From assembly GCF_005503365.1 (NCBI RefSeq), contig NZ_SCML01000027.1, positions 21,050 through 85,049 of the forward strand: a DNA stretch of 64,000 nucleotides, given 5' to 3'. The notes under the pieces are model-generated. The model worked only from the letters and a program-made list of their open reading frames with translations, made no database searches and was not told where the DNA came from. How positions within the stretch are numbered: the stretch's first letter is position 1; each line of letters begins with the position of its first letter. This DNA is from Hydrogenophaga sp. 2FB. Lineage in GTDB: Bacteria; Pseudomonadota; Gammaproteobacteria; Burkholderiales; Burkholderiaceae_C. Made by a program: the position numbers and the translations under genes. Shown in pieces: positions 30,768-40,452 of this stretch.

Positions 30768-33700
30768 TCAGTTCTTCAGCTCACGCCAGGAGATGCGCCG
30801 CGCGCTCCCGGCATTGGGCGGTGGCGGTGGGTTGTTCTCGGTGGTGATCTCACCTTTGTTGTTGACGACGATGGTCTGTGTCGCACCGGTGGTGTTCTGG
30901 ATCGTCGTCAAGCCCTCGATCAGGCTGTTGCCCAGGAAGTACCCGGCGGCCGCGTCCTTGGATGTGCTGAGGAATGAACCGCTGGTGATGTCAAAGAAGT
31001 ACAGCCACGATGTGCCACCCGTGGTGCAGGCATTGGTCTCCGGAATGTTGGTGCCGACCGTGAGAATGCCCAGCTGGCTGGTCATGTCCACGTTCACACG
31101 CTCGCCGGTGCTCAGGCTGAAGTCAATGTACCAACCGTCGCGGGTCGACCACGACACGGTCTTGGGCGACACGATGGTGCGGGCGCTGCGGGTGGTGCCA
31201 GTCAGCACGCCCAGCGTCTGCTGCACCATGTTGGTGTTGTCGCGCAAAACGCCCAGCGATGTGGTGGAGAGCGTGTCCTTGAAGGTGTAGACCGACTGCA
31301 GCGTGGTGTCGCCCGGATCGTCGATGGAAAGATAGCGGCCCGTGCCCACGGTCACCAGCGCGTACCGGGTCCCGCCGACCTTGACTTCCGACAACTCCGG
31401 CTTCGTCGTGATGGGCTGCACCGCGCCGCTGCTGGTGCGGGCCTGGGCCAGCAGGAAGGCTTCATTGCCGCTGGGGGCCAGGTTGTTGTCCACATCAAAA
31501 CGCCACACGTTGCCCAGCATGTCGGCGCCATAGACGCGCGCCACGGTGTTGTCGAGCGTGCTCTGCACCCAGGCGTTGATGGCGCCCAGGTTGCTCGGCG
31601 CCGTGGTGGTGCCCGCCGCGGTGGTACCGCTGGTGTAGGTCGGGATCTTGGAAATCAGGGCGCCCGTTTTCGCGTTGAGCACATAGAGATAACCGTTGCC
31701 ACTGCCGCTGAGCGTGCCATCGCTGTAGCCCGAACTGAACATCACGACCCAGGTGCCGCTCTTGAGCTTGGTAATGATTGGGTTGCCGAAGGTGTAGCCC
31801 AGGTCGGCTTCCGTGTATTCCCACAGCGCTTTGGGTGCGGCCGGATCGGTCACGTCCAGTGCGTAGTACGAACGCCCGCCCTTGTTCAAACCGGCCACCA
31901 GCACGGTGCTCCATGCGGTGCCATCGTGGATGTCGGCCACCGTGGGCGCGCCATCGGCCAGGAACCGGTGCGAATTCGCGTAGTTTTCGTCTGCCAACCG
32001 GTGCATGCTGCCCATCACGGCCGTGGGCACGAAGGCCCAGCGCTCATCGCCAGTGTCGGCATCGAACGCATGCAGCATGCCGTCGTTGGCCGCCGTGTAC
32101 ACCGTGCCCGCGCGCGTGGCGTTGTCCGCCTTGAATGTCGCGTAACCGGTGTCCGCGTACTTGAAGCTCGGCTTCTTCACATAGACCGGCACCGAGTTCA
32201 CGATATCGCCCAGCACGTTGCTTGTGCCTTGATCGTCCACGCGGTTGCGGAACACCTTGGTTGCGTTACCGCTCGCGTTCTCCAGGCCCTTGTGTCCGCG
32301 GAGGTACTTCACCAGGTTATCGCCCGTGGCCGCGGTTTTCTCCGTCGCCCCGAGCGTGGCGCATTGGCTCAGTTTGGCCGTGCCAGTAGCCGGACACAGG
32401 CTGTCAAAGTTCGCCTTGAGTGTTGAGGACAGGTTCGTGTACTCGAACGACTTGAGCTTGTTCGTCGTCGACACATCGAAGTAATAGATGTTCCGGGTGT
32501 CGGTGGTCGCGGCGACTTTCGTATTGAGGCGCGTCGCCGCCCTCCACAGTGCCGTGTTGGACACCACGCCGGTGGTGGGATTGATCGTCAGCGCGTGGAG
32601 GTCTCCGACCCAGAACTGGGTCTGGTAGGTGGCCAGAAACACAAAGTTGTCGCCTGCCACTGGCTGGAGGTTGGACGTCGCGGCAGCTGCACCCGAGCCC
32701 CGCTGTGAGTCGATGGCTTGCAGCGATTGCTCCAGACTGGCGGCCACCTCCGTCGGGTCGCTCGCGCTGTAGTACTTGCCGCGTCCATTGACTGCGGCGT
32801 GCCACAGGTCGTCGATCCGCTCTGCGCCAGAGTTCGAAATGGGGTTGGGCCAGGCCTTGCTGCCCTGCTTCAGGTCAAAGAAGTCGCCGGAAGCCTGCGT
32901 GAGGTAGTTGGGGTCGTAGTTGAGCAGTCCGGACACACCCAAGCCGAGCGTCAGGGTGTTCATATGCTGGTGCGTGGCGGCATCCGCGGTCACCGGGGAG
33001 ACGTTGTTGGTGCATACGTCCTGACCCGACACGGCACCGGTGCAATTGCTGAGCTCCGTCGTGCGCAAGTCGGTCTTGTAGTAGTACATCGCGATGTCGG
33101 CCAGCGTATTGGACGCACCGTTGCCACCGGTGGTCGTGCCGCTTTTTACGTCGTCTAGTTGCGGTCGCTCGACACCGGAAACCGTGGGCCCATCCTGATT
33201 GCCGAAATTGGACGTGCTGCCGAGTTGCTGGTTCCAGCCGGTCGGTTCATCGTTCGAATTCCAGTATCCGTCGGTGGAGAGAATCGTGTAGTTGCGCTGG
33301 CAAGAATATTGAACAGGGTCCGTCTGCCCTGAAATCTTGTTCGCGTAATAGCGCCCGGCCCGGGCCAATGCCGACCGCAGCGGCGTATAGCCACTGGGTG
33401 CTGTTCCATACAGGCGCGAAAAGAAATCAGCCTTCTGGGTCCCGCTATCAAAATTGCGGATATTCAAAAACTCGGTACCGTCGGTAACCGATGTTGTGTG
33501 AATGGAGGCGAAACCAATGCGAAACCGACTGGCATCAAGATCGACAAACACACGCCCCGCAGCCGACCGCGTTGTCAACATTCGGGTGCGATAGTAACTG
33601 TACCAATTGGCGTAATTTGTCTTTGCATCCAGACCGGAAGGAGCGGCGATCGAGTTCGCATCGATCACGAATGAGAAATTGGTGCGGCTGTAACCACTGC

Positions 33701-34178
33701 CGCATTTTGGCGATCCGGTCGCCGTGTGGGTCGAGTAATAAAATCTCGAATCCGTGTTCTTGGCAATCTCGGTCTCGGGCGTGGACAGGTTGGACAGTTT
33801 GCTGAGATCCACCGTCGACGATGAGGAAGAAAATCCATCCTTCTTCGCGCTGGTGAAGGTGGCATCCGGAAACAAGGTGCCATCCGCCTTGGGCGGTGGC
33901 GCATATTTCTTGGTGGGGTCGTAAAAGATCCGGTTGATCGAGGCCGCGCCAAAGCAGAGATTTTTGTAGCCAACCCCGTCTGGAAGAAAGTCATCGTCCA
34001 TGGACCCCGAATCGTCCAGCACGAACATCACATTGGGGCGGATGGTCGTACTGGGCGTGGTGGCAATCGGCGAATCGCCAATGCTGGGGCCTGCATGAAG
34101 GCCTGCGGCCGGCAGGGCGAGCGGCAGCAACACAAACAAGGCGCGGGCCGCCGAGCGGTAGAGGGATGGGTTCACCAT
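30768..34178 (-). CDS. pilY1: PilY1-like type IV pilus tip adhesin
   Basis: The 1136-residue exported protein has a signal peptide (about 1-28). A von Willebrand A-like N-terminal half contains a MIDAS motif LDDSGS (Asp55, Ser57, Ser59). The C-terminal PilY beta-propeller (about 630-1080) includes NDGMLHAFDADTGDERWAFVP and ADMLGNVWRFDVDNN, the latter resembling the calcium loop of PilY1. PilY1 caps or primes the minor pilin complex and acts in adhesion and mechanosensing. I chose the ATG at 34178, preceded by GGAG; an upstream extension runs back over the pilX end. It is the last gene of the minor pilin operon. Confidence 0.93.
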   Translation of the reverse strand: MVNPSLYRSAARALFVLLPLALPAAGLHAGPSIGDSPIATTPSTTIRPNVMFVLDDSGSMDDDFLPDGVGYKNLCFGAASINRIFYDPTKKYAPPPKADGTLFPDATFTSAKKDGFSSSSSTVDLSKLSNLSTPETEIAKNTDSRFYYSTHTATGSPKCGSGYSRTNFSFVIDANSIAAPSGLDAKTNYANWYSYYRTRMLTTRSAAGRVFVDLDASRFRIGFASIHTTSVTDGTEFLNIRNFDSGTQKADFFSRLYGTAPSGYTPLRSALARAGRYYANKISGQTDPVQYSCQRNYTILSTDGYWNSNDEPTGWNQQLGSTSNFGNQDGPTVSGVERPQLDDVKSGTTTGGNGASNTLADIAMYYYKTDLRTTELSNCTGAVSGQDVCTNNVSPVTADAATHQHMNTLTLGLGVSGLLNYDPNYLTQASGDFFDLKQGSKAWPNPISNSGAERIDDLWHAAVNGRGKYYSASDPTEVAASLEQSLQAIDSQRGSGAAAATSNLQPVAGDNFVFLATYQTQFWVGDLHALTINPTTGVVSNTALWRAATRLNTKVAATTDTRNIYYFDVSTTNKLKSFEYTNLSSTLKANFDSLCPATGTAKLSQCATLGATEKTAATGDNLVKYLRGHKGLENASGNATKVFRNRVDDQGTSNVLGDIVNSVPVYVKKPSFKYADTGYATFKADNATRAGTVYTAANDGMLHAFDADTGDERWAFVPTAVMGSMHRLADENYANSHRFLADGAPTVADIHDGTAWSTVLVAGLNKGGRSYYALDVTDPAAPKALWEYTEADLGYTFGNPIITKLKSGTWVVMFSSGYSDGTLSGSGNGYLYVLNAKTGALISKIPTYTSGTTAAGTTTAPSNLGAINAWVQSTLDNTVARVYGADMLGNVWRFDVDNNLAPSGNEAFLLAQARTSSGAVQPITTKPELSEVKVGGTRYALVTVGTGRYLSIDDPGDTTLQSVYTFKDTLSTTSLGVLRDNTNMVQQTLGVLTGTTRSARTIVSPKTVSWSTRDGWYIDFSLSTGERVNVDMTSQLGILTVGTNIPETNACTTGGTSWLYFFDITSGSFLSTSKDAAAGYFLGNSLIEGLTTIQNTTGATQTIVVNNKGEITTENNPPPPPNAGSARRISWRELKN

Positions 34179-34210
34179 GAATTGCTCCGGAAATGCTGTG
34201 CCTGACTCAC

Positions 34211-34882
34211 TCAGAAATAGGCGATGGTTTCGGTGAAACTGACCGTGCCGCGCGCGCCGACATTGCGAACGATGATGCGGTAGAAGGGTCCGCCTGACGC
34301 AGGCGTGAACCGCACACCACCGCCATACTTGATTTCGCCACCACCGGTTTCCACGGCAACCTTGTTCAGCGGCACCGAGCAACCGTTGCCGGCGTCCGGC
34401 GAACCTGCGGTTTTGCAAAGGCGTGTGATCACCCAGCGGCCGGTGTTCGTGCCGTAGGTGGTAGCGGCGCTTGGGGTGATGCAGTTGGCGTAGGTTCCCT
34501 CGACGGCGTAAGCACAGTCGTCACTGTTCCAGTCCACCAGCGCACGGGCATTGCCGAACGAGCCATTGGCAGTGGGGTCCAACACATCCAGACTACTGGC
34601 GAAATAGCCGTTGGCGGCATCGTCCTTGTCCAATGTGTTTCCCGTGTTCTTTCCGGCGAGCCAGGTGAGGGCCTCGTTGGCGACCAGATCACTGCCCGCC
34701 GTGGCATCCTGCTTGAATCCAATGTTGCCAATCACCAATGAGCCCGTATCCACCATCCGAACCAGCCCGAGTGCGGCAAAAGCCAGTGAAATCAGCGCAA
34801 TCAAAGCAAACAGCAGGGAAACCCCATGCTGCGTTCTTGATGGATTGTTCGGGGAATGCATGCTTTTGGACATCATGGTCAT
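34211..34882 (-). CDS. pilX: PilX-like minor pilin assembly protein
   Basis: The 223-residue protein has a short basic leader and the hydrophobic N-terminal helix QHGVSLLFALIALISLAFAALGLV of a prepilin-like protein. It lacks the Glu5 of major pilins, as usual in PilX. The remainder is the soluble head with several cysteines. PilX works with PilV, PilW and FimT to prime pilus assembly and display PilY1. Start choice is among ATGs at 34882, 34876 and 34873; the first lies 20 bp after the pilW stop. It sits between pilW and pilY1 on one transcript. Confidence 0.85.
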   Translation of the reverse strand: MTMMSKSMHSPNNPSRTQHGVSLLFALIALISLAFAALGLVRMVDTGSLVIGNIGFKQDATAGSDLVANEALTWLAGKNTGNTLDKDDAANGYFASSLDVLDPTANGSFGNARALVDWNSDDCAYAVEGTYANCITPSAATTYGTNTGRWVITRLCKTAGSPDAGNGCSVPLNKVAVETGGGEIKYGGGVRFTPASGGPFYRIIVRNVGARGTVSFTETIAYF

Positions 34883-34902
34883 TTTCACGGGCACACTGAA
34901 TT

Positions 34903-36033
34903 TCACGTCGAGCGCCACAGCATGTTTCGCAATGGCACAGTGGTCTCGTACACCTTGTAGCGGTACCTCTGCCAATCGGGCAGGTTGTCAATCTTGATCG
35001 ACACGCACTTGGAAGCACCGCAGTCGACAGCACCGGATACCGACATGGCGGTGCCCACATCCCACTGGGGACTCGACTGCGTGACAATGTCTCTTTCGAA
35101 CTGGGTGCTGCGGGCCACAATTCCGATTCGCACGGTCAATATCTGCGTCCAGCCGGCCTGGGTAGTGGGTGTCACCTTGTCGTACGTATCGACGGCCCCA
35201 TCGGCATTGGTGTCCTTGCCGTAAAAAGCTTGCAACTGGACAATGTTGGGAAACAGATCCTGGGTGGTGACAGCGCCCGACGCAGAGGAAAAGGTGGAGA
35301 GCTGCAAATTCAAACCGGCAGAAATGCTGTACGAGCGGTTGATGATTGCACCCAGATTGAGCAGGTAACTCCCGGTGTTGTAACCTCCGGCAGGAAATAT
35401 TGTGGAGCCACCCGGGTTGTTCCAGTCGCTTTGTCCGCTGTTGTGCAACACCTGGTTGTTGCCCAGGCCGGGGCCGGATCCCGATTTGCTGTCCGTGACC
35501 TGAAACAAGCTGCACCAATTGCTGGCATCCGGCGTCTCCGGCACGGCCAACATGAAATCGCCGTCTGCAATGCCAACGCCTGAATTCACGAAGAAGTTGG
35601 CGGCATTGGCGGGATGGTCTTTGACGATCAAGGCGGGAACAGAGAAATTGTCCTTGTTGCTGCCCAGCACCCGAACGGTATCGGGCGCACCCGATGCGCC
35701 AGCGGTGATCACCACCGGCGCGAGCGTAAAACTGGATGCGGTGCCTTTGTAGCTGGAGCGAATTTCACAGCCCAATGAGGAATTGACCGCCGTGAGCCCG
35801 TAACCCGCTTCCTTGAGATCGCGCTCCAGCGTGTACAGCGACAGCGTGCCATTGACCTGCGCATCGGCGCCACTGGTGGTCGATCGTTTTTGCGCCTCGC
35901 TGAATGCCATGGTCTGGCTGATGACCAGGACGGCGAGCAACCCGATCACGATTCCCACCATCAATTCGATCAACGTCACACCGTGTTGATGAACAACGGG
36001 CGATACCGATGTCTTCGAATACGGATATCTCAT
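34903..36033 (-). CDS. pilW: PilW-like minor pilin
   Basis: The 376-residue protein carries a class III prepilin signal: a polar leader, then GVTLIELMVGIVIGLLAVLVI with Gly before the cleavage site and Glu5. A large C-terminal head follows, containing paired cysteines (CGASKC near the end). PilW is the largest minor pilin, consistent with the length. The ATG overlaps the pilV stop by 4 bp (ATGA at 36030-36033), indicating translational coupling. Confidence 0.88.
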   Translation of the reverse strand: MRYPYSKTSVSPVVHQHGVTLIELMVGIVIGLLAVLVISQTMAFSEAQKRSTTSGADAQVNGTLSLYTLERDLKEAGYGLTAVNSSLGCEIRSSYKGTASSFTLAPVVITAGASGAPDTVRVLGSNKDNFSVPALIVKDHPANAANFFVNSGVGIADGDFMLAVPETPDASNWCSLFQVTDSKSGSGPGLGNNQVLHNSGQSDWNNPGGSTIFPAGGYNTGSYLLNLGAIINRSYSISAGLNLQLSTFSSASGAVTTQDLFPNIVQLQAFYGKDTNADGAVDTYDKVTPTTQAGWTQILTVRIGIVARSTQFERDIVTQSSPQWDVGTAMSVSGAVDCGASKCVSIKIDNLPDWQRYRYKVYETTVPLRNMLWRST

Positions 36034-36473
36034 ATCTGAATCACCGTTGAAGTGGTGTAGTTGTGTGTGCCATCGCCCGGGGTTGTCCAGCTCACCGTGA
36101 CCGTGACAGCACCCGCCGTGGCACCGCTGCCCACCGCCACGGCCACCGTACCGCCCGGCATCACACGCTCAACCTTGGTTTTCCATTCATTGCAGCGGGC
36201 ATAGGACGCACAGCTCGCCGTGGCATAGCTCCCGACATTGCCGGCATCACCCCACATCGTTCCCACGATTTCGTTGGCCAGGAAACTGGCATCGCCTCGC
36301 AACTTGGCTTCCGTCTGGTTCCGCGTCATCGCGCCCTGAAGCCCGACCAATGCGAGCACACCCACGGTGAACAGCAGCACGGCCACCAATGCCTCGATCA
36401 GGACAATGCCGCGCCCTGATGTCCTGGAGGAAAAATCACGCGGAAACCGTGATGGAATTTTTCGATGTTTCAT
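36030..36473 (-). CDS. pilV: PilV-like minor pilin
   Basis: The 147-residue protein has the prepilin signal GRGIVLIEALVAVLLFTVGVLALVGLQ with Glu5 and a short head with a Cys pair (CASYARC). It is a minor pilin of the priming complex. The ATG at 36473 lies 12 bp after the fimT stop; an ATG at 36491, overlapping the end of fimT, would add six residues. The 3' end overlaps pilW by 4 bp. Confidence 0.86.
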   Translation of the reverse strand: MKHRKIPSRFPRDFSSRTSGRGIVLIEALVAVLLFTVGVLALVGLQGAMTRNQTEAKLRGDASFLANEIVGTMWGDAGNVGSYATASCASYARCNEWKTKVERVMPGGTVAVAVGSGATAGAVTVTVSWTTPGDGTHNYTTSTVIQI

Positions 36474-36484
36474 GGTTGCCAAAC

Positions 36485-37102
36485 TCAGCATTTGCGAGGG
36501 TCGGTCGTGTCGGTGACCACCGGATCACAGAGGCGCACGGCGCCGCCACTTGAAATCTGCAAGCGAAGTGAGCGCGTTCCGGTGGTTGGCGAGGTGACGT
36601 TGATGCGCGCCAACGCGTTGGCGGCACCGTTGGTGAGCCCGAACCCGGTGAAGGTCACTGACGATGAGGCATTGCCCGAGGCATCGGTCCCTTCCACCGT
36701 GGCTGCGGCACCGCCCTCGCCGCCCGCCTTCTTCGCCACGATGCGGGGAACGACCGAACTGGATGGGTCGGCCGCACACTTGGACGTGGGGTCGTCCAGG
36801 CTGACCACCCACGACGTTCCCTCAGCCGACACAACACAGGTGTCGTCCAGAATGGCAGGGTTGTCGGGTGAGACGAGCGTGAATCGCACGGCCTGGTTGC
36901 GTTTGACGGCCTCTCCCCTGGCGAGCTGCAGGCCTGTCGTCATGGCTTCTGCGGAGTTCCGGATCTGGGTATTCAGGAGCCAGGTCTGAAAACTCGGCGC
37001 CCCCAACGCGATCAACAACGCCAGAATCACCAGCGTGATGGCAACTTCTATCAGCGAAACGCCGCTGTGACGCGACTTTTCGCCTGTTCGATGCATCAGC
37101 AT
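36485..37102 (-). CDS. fimT: FimT/GspH-family pseudopilin
   Basis: The 205-residue prepilin has the signal HSGVSLIEVAITLVILALLIALGAPSF and a GspH/FimT head ending in a cysteine-containing tail (RLCDPVV ... PRKC). FimT-type pseudopilins belong to the minor pilin complex and, in some bacteria, bind DNA during transformation. The gene overlaps the end of pilE by 7 bp and is followed directly by pilV. Confidence 0.87.
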   Translation of the reverse strand: MLMHRTGEKSRHSGVSLIEVAITLVILALLIALGAPSFQTWLLNTQIRNSAEAMTTGLQLARGEAVKRNQAVRFTLVSPDNPAILDDTCVVSAEGTSWVVSLDDPTSKCAADPSSSVVPRIVAKKAGGEGGAAATVEGTDASGNASSSVTFTGFGLTNGAANALARINVTSPTTGTRSLRLQISSGGAVRLCDPVVTDTTDPRKC

Positions 37103-37587
37103 TCATCTCCCCTGGCCAGCCAACAGGCCTTGCCTGTCACCGTCTGGTTCTTGAATTTCGTCGTTCCCTTGATATTGCCGCTGGTCAGCGTGAATACATT
37201 TCCCACCGCAATTCCGTTGGATCCCGTCGCCGTCAATGTGTAGGATTGATTGTCGGTAGCGCTTCCCAGCGCGCAGGCATAGGTGAATTTTGCACCAACC
37301 GGTGCAAAAGTATTCCATGCGGGCGCACCCGTTCCATTCGCGCAAACCACACCACCAGCAGCACCATATCCACGGTAATCCTGGTAATACTGCTCCATCT
37401 TGACGCGGTAATCGGATAAAGCGCCAAATGCTTCCTGAACAGCCCCGCGCCTGACATAGTTCTGGTACGACGGATAGGCCACGCTCGCCAGAATTCCGAT
37501 GATTGCCACGACAATCATCAACTCGACCAAGGTAAATCCGGTCGAGGATTTTTTTGATTTTCTAAGAGCGATTTTTTTTGTTTTCAA
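37096..37587 (-). CDS. pilE: PilE-like type IV pilin
   Basis: The 163-residue protein has a lysine-rich leader (MKTKKIALRKSKKSST) and the canonical prepilin segment GFTLVELMIVVAIIGILASVAYPSY with Glu5. The alpha-beta loop and a C-terminal region with CWLARGDEC can form the pilin disulfide. It is the first gene of the operon. The start is TTG at 37587, supported by AGGAG seven bases upstream; the basic leader directly follows. PilE in minor pilin operons usually acts as an accessory rather than the major pilin. Confidence 0.88.
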   Translation of the reverse strand: MKTKKIALRKSKKSSTGFTLVELMIVVAIIGILASVAYPSYQNYVRRGAVQEAFGALSDYRVKMEQYYQDYRGYGAAGGVVCANGTGAPAWNTFAPVGAKFTYACALGSATDNQSYTLTATGSNGIAVGNVFTLTSGNIKGTTKFKNQTVTGKACWLARGDEC

Positions 37588-38152
37588 TTTGAAACTCCTG
37601 CAAAATCAGAGCAATTCAGGAAATTAATAAAATTTCAATCAAATTCATCAAATTGCGTCGTCACGGCCTACTCAATTACCACAAACTATAACGTAGCACG
37701 ACACCGGCAGGGCGACCGGAAGGCACCCGAAATCGACCACGTGTCGCAGTGCGACGAGCACTTCGAATGGCAAACGCTACGCCCAAAAAGATAAGCGTAG
37801 CCATTAATAATCAACTCATCTGTTAATTATTTGTCAAATTCTTCTGATGGTGCTTCTTTTGAACTATTAAACACAAACTTTATTATTAAAATTTGAATTC
37901 AATCACCGGCTTGAGGCGCGCTCGGGTCTGAGGCGTGCGTCGACGGACCCGCATCTCGGCGGATGTTCTTCAAGGTGGATGTCATGCGCTCGGTTGAGCG
38001 CACGGGCTGCAATGGCAGCCGGTCAGGTTCGGACGGTAGCGATGACCGGGTGGTCCACCGTATGCCGAAGAAGCTTGTATGGGAAGCCCGCTGCCTCGTC
38101 GAGCGCCTTGGTGGCGTTGGCGCTCGGAGCAGGCTCTATACGTCGCAAATGC
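37588..38152. other. AT-rich spacer upstream of the pilin operon
   Basis: No gene is supported in this 565-bp gap. The part at 37590-37910 is strikingly AT-rich compared with the rest of the window and holds a 7-bp inverted repeat GCTACGC/GCGTAGC (37776-37801). It probably contains the pilE promoter. The part at 37920-38152 is GC-rich. On the minus strand it holds a short frame ending at a TGA, with LDEAAGFPYKLLRHTVDHPV, which could be a gene remnant or chance. Confidence 0.5.
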
Positions 38153-39364
38153 CTACTTGGGGCAGCTTTCCGCAGGAACGCCCAGCTCATCGAGAATTTG
38201 ATCGGTGTGCTCGCCCAGGCGCGGTGGCCCTTGGCGGGGCCCCAAGGGACGCCCGTTCCACTTGAAGCCGATCGAAGGCACGTGCAGCATGGCGCCGGTG
38301 CGTCGATCCGCCACGAGTTGCTGCACGCCCCGCACCGCCATATGAGGTTCGCTCAGGATTTCCCCGAGATTTCGCACACGGGCCACCGGCACGTGGGCGT
38401 CGGAAAACCGGGTCTCCCACTCGCTGGCCGATCGGGTGGCCAGGCGCTGCGCCAGCAACGCACGGAAGGCATCGACATGTTGGCCGCGCGCTTGGGGTGT
38501 GGAGAACCGCGGGTCGGCCGCCGCTTCATCGGCCCCCAGCACCTGCATGGCACGCTGAAACTGCCCCTCGTTGTTCGCCGTCATCGACAACAGGCCATCG
38601 GCGGTCGGGAAAATGCCCGACATGGGGCTGCCACTGGCGGCGGTGTTGCCGTTGGCGCGCGGCGCGATGCCGGCGTTCTTCAGCACCGACACCGTGGAGG
38701 CCATCGCGACCAGCGTCGCGTCGAGCATGGCCACGTCGATGCGCTGCGGCTGCCCGGTGCGGTCCCGCTCCATCAAAGCGGCCAGAACGGCGAACGCGCC
38801 GTGCACGCCGGTGAGGTAGTCCACCATCGGCGGGCCAATGCGGTTGGGCACATTCTCTGGCGAGCCGGTCAGCATCGTGACGCCGCTGGCGGCCTGCACC
38901 ACGTGGTCGTACGCCGGGCGGCGGCTCATCTCGCCGTCCTGCCCGTAGCCCGAGATGGAGCAATACACCACATCCGGATTGCGCGCCTTCACCGCCTCAT
39001 AGCCGATACCGAGGCGGTCCGCGACGCCGGGCGCGAAATTCTCGACGACGATGTCGCACAGGTCGGCCAAGGCCAATGCGCAATCAAGCCCATCGGACGT
39101 GCTGAGATCGACCACGATGGAGCGCTTGTCCGCGTTCTGCGCCACGAACTGGGCCGACAAATCCGGTGCATCGAGGACGGCTGCGCCTTCGCGCGCCCAG
39201 TCCCCTCCTCCCGGCTTCTCGACCTTGATCACGTCAGCGCCCAGGAGCGCCAACTGGTAGGTGGCGTACGGGCCCGACAGCACGGTGGTGAAGTCGAGCA
39301 CACGAACGCCTTTCAACGGCGCCGGACGGCTGGGCGTCGAGCCCTCGGTATGCGTGGCGGTCAA
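38153..39364 (-). CDS. CaiB/BaiF-family (class III) CoA-transferase
   Basis: The 403-residue enzyme should move CoA between carboxylic acids. The N-terminal GVRVLDFTTVLSGPYATYQLALLGADVIKVEKPGGGDWAR is diagnostic of the family. Asp187, in YLTGVHGAFAVLAALMERDR context, matches the region of the catalytic Asp. The central dimer-interlocking region and C-terminal KWNGRPLGPRQGPPRLGEHTDQIL are present. It follows the Bug-type binding protein gene by 1 bp on the same strand, suggesting that an imported carboxylate is activated as a CoA thioester. The substrate is unknown. Confidence 0.92.
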   Translation of the reverse strand: MTATHTEGSTPSRPAPLKGVRVLDFTTVLSGPYATYQLALLGADVIKVEKPGGGDWAREGAAVLDAPDLSAQFVAQNADKRSIVVDLSTSDGLDCALALADLCDIVVENFAPGVADRLGIGYEAVKARNPDVVYCSISGYGQDGEMSRRPAYDHVVQAASGVTMLTGSPENVPNRIGPPMVDYLTGVHGAFAVLAALMERDRTGQPQRIDVAMLDATLVAMASTVSVLKNAGIAPRANGNTAASGSPMSGIFPTADGLLSMTANNEGQFQRAMQVLGADEAAADPRFSTPQARGQHVDAFRALLAQRLATRSASEWETRFSDAHVPVARVRNLGEILSEPHMAVRGVQQLVADRRTGAMLHVPSIGFKWNGRPLGPRQGPPRLGEHTDQILDELGVPAESCPK

Positions 39365-39365
39365 G

Positions 39366-40379
39366 TCAGTCCACCTTCAAATGGAGTTGCTGCGCCAGCT
39401 GGCCCAGCCGTTCATGGTCTTTCTGCAAGGTGGCCGCGAACGCCTGGGGCGTGCCGTCGGCAACACTCAACCCGTGCCCCGCCAGCCGCGCCTTCATCGT
39501 GGGCTGCGACAGGATTTCGCGCACGTCTCGGTTGACCTTGTTCACGATGGCCTCCGGCGTGCCCGCGGGCGCGAACATGCCGAGCCAGGGGATGACGGGT
39601 GCGTAACCGGGGATGACCTCGCCCAGCGACGGCACGTCGGGCAGATCGGGATGGCGATTCGGGCCAGCCGCCAGCGCCACCACCTTGCCGGCCTTGATCT
39701 GCGGCAGCAGCACGGCCGATGTTTCCTGCTGGAGCTGCAAACGCCCGCCCATCACGTCGGTCAACACCGCCGGCGCGCTCTTGTAGGGCACGTGCTGCGC
39801 CTGCAGCCCGGTGCGCTGCTTGATGGCTTCCATGTTCAGGTGCGGAACCGTGCCGTTGCCCGCCGTGCCGTAGTTGAGCGCGGTCGGATTCTTCTTGCTG
39901 TAGTCGATCAGCTGCGCCCACGTCTTCACGCCCAGTTGCGGGTTTGCCACCACGATGAAATCGGGGTAGGCCACATTGACGATGGGCGCGAAATCGCGGC
40001 GCGGGTCGTACCCCACATTGGCATACACGTGCGGGTTCACCGCCATCGCCGCCATCGCCGAGAACAGCAGCGTGTAGCCATCAGGCGCCGACCGTGCGGC
40101 GATCTGCGCACCCAGGCTGCCGCCTTGGCCGGGCTTGTTTTCCACCACCACGGGTTGGCCCCACTTGGTGGCCAGGCTCTCGGCGATCACGCGCGCGAGA
40201 ACGTCCGTGACGTTGCCGGCGCCGTAGCTGACGACCAGGCGAACAGGGCGTTGCGGGTATGTCGTCGCATCGTTGGCGAGTGCAGCGCCGGTCCCTGTGA
40301 GCAGGGCGATGCCAATGCCCGCGAGCGCGATACGTCGGCGCTGCCAGTGGGGCGAGGTGGTGCGGTGTGGGCTTGTCAT
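39366..40379 (-). CDS. Bug/TctC-family tripartite tricarboxylate transporter substrate-binding protein
   Basis: The 337-residue periplasmic protein starts at the ATG at 40379 with a signal peptide (QRRRIALAGIGIALLTGTGAALA, cleaved near residue 33). The Bug family signatures follow: YPQRPVRLVVSYGAGNVTDVLAR, VVVENKPGQGG and GYTLLFS. Such proteins bind carboxylates for TctAB-type or unknown permeases; Burkholderiales have many orphan copies, and no permease genes are present here. It is cotranscribed with the CoA-transferase and divergent from the LysR regulator. Confidence 0.92.
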   Translation of the reverse strand: MTSPHRTTSPHWQRRRIALAGIGIALLTGTGAALANDATTYPQRPVRLVVSYGAGNVTDVLARVIAESLATKWGQPVVVENKPGQGGSLGAQIAARSAPDGYTLLFSAMAAMAVNPHVYANVGYDPRRDFAPIVNVAYPDFIVVANPQLGVKTWAQLIDYSKKNPTALNYGTAGNGTVPHLNMEAIKQRTGLQAQHVPYKSAPAVLTDVMGGRLQLQQETSAVLLPQIKAGKVVALAAGPNRHPDLPDVPSLGEVIPGYAPVIPWLGMFAPAGTPEAIVNKVNRDVREILSQPTMKARLAGHGLSVADGTPQAFAATLQKDHERLGQLAQQLHLKVD

Positions 40380-40452
40380 GTCGTGTCTCCGTGTGGTCGT
40401 CGAGCCATCCGTTTCGTGGCTGCGCACGGTGCGATTGTGGTGTGGCACAAAT

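Noticed and set aside
37921..38152. Possible gene remnant with LDEAAGFPYKLLRHTVDHPV on the minus strand
   Set aside because: Only about 44 codons from a TTG without a ribosome binding site; I cannot match it to a family, so a remnant is not claimed.
37979..39535. A 518-codon plus-strand frame over the CoA-transferase
   Set aside because: It is antisense to a clearly conserved enzyme and has an Arg/His/Ala-rich composition with no recognisable domain.
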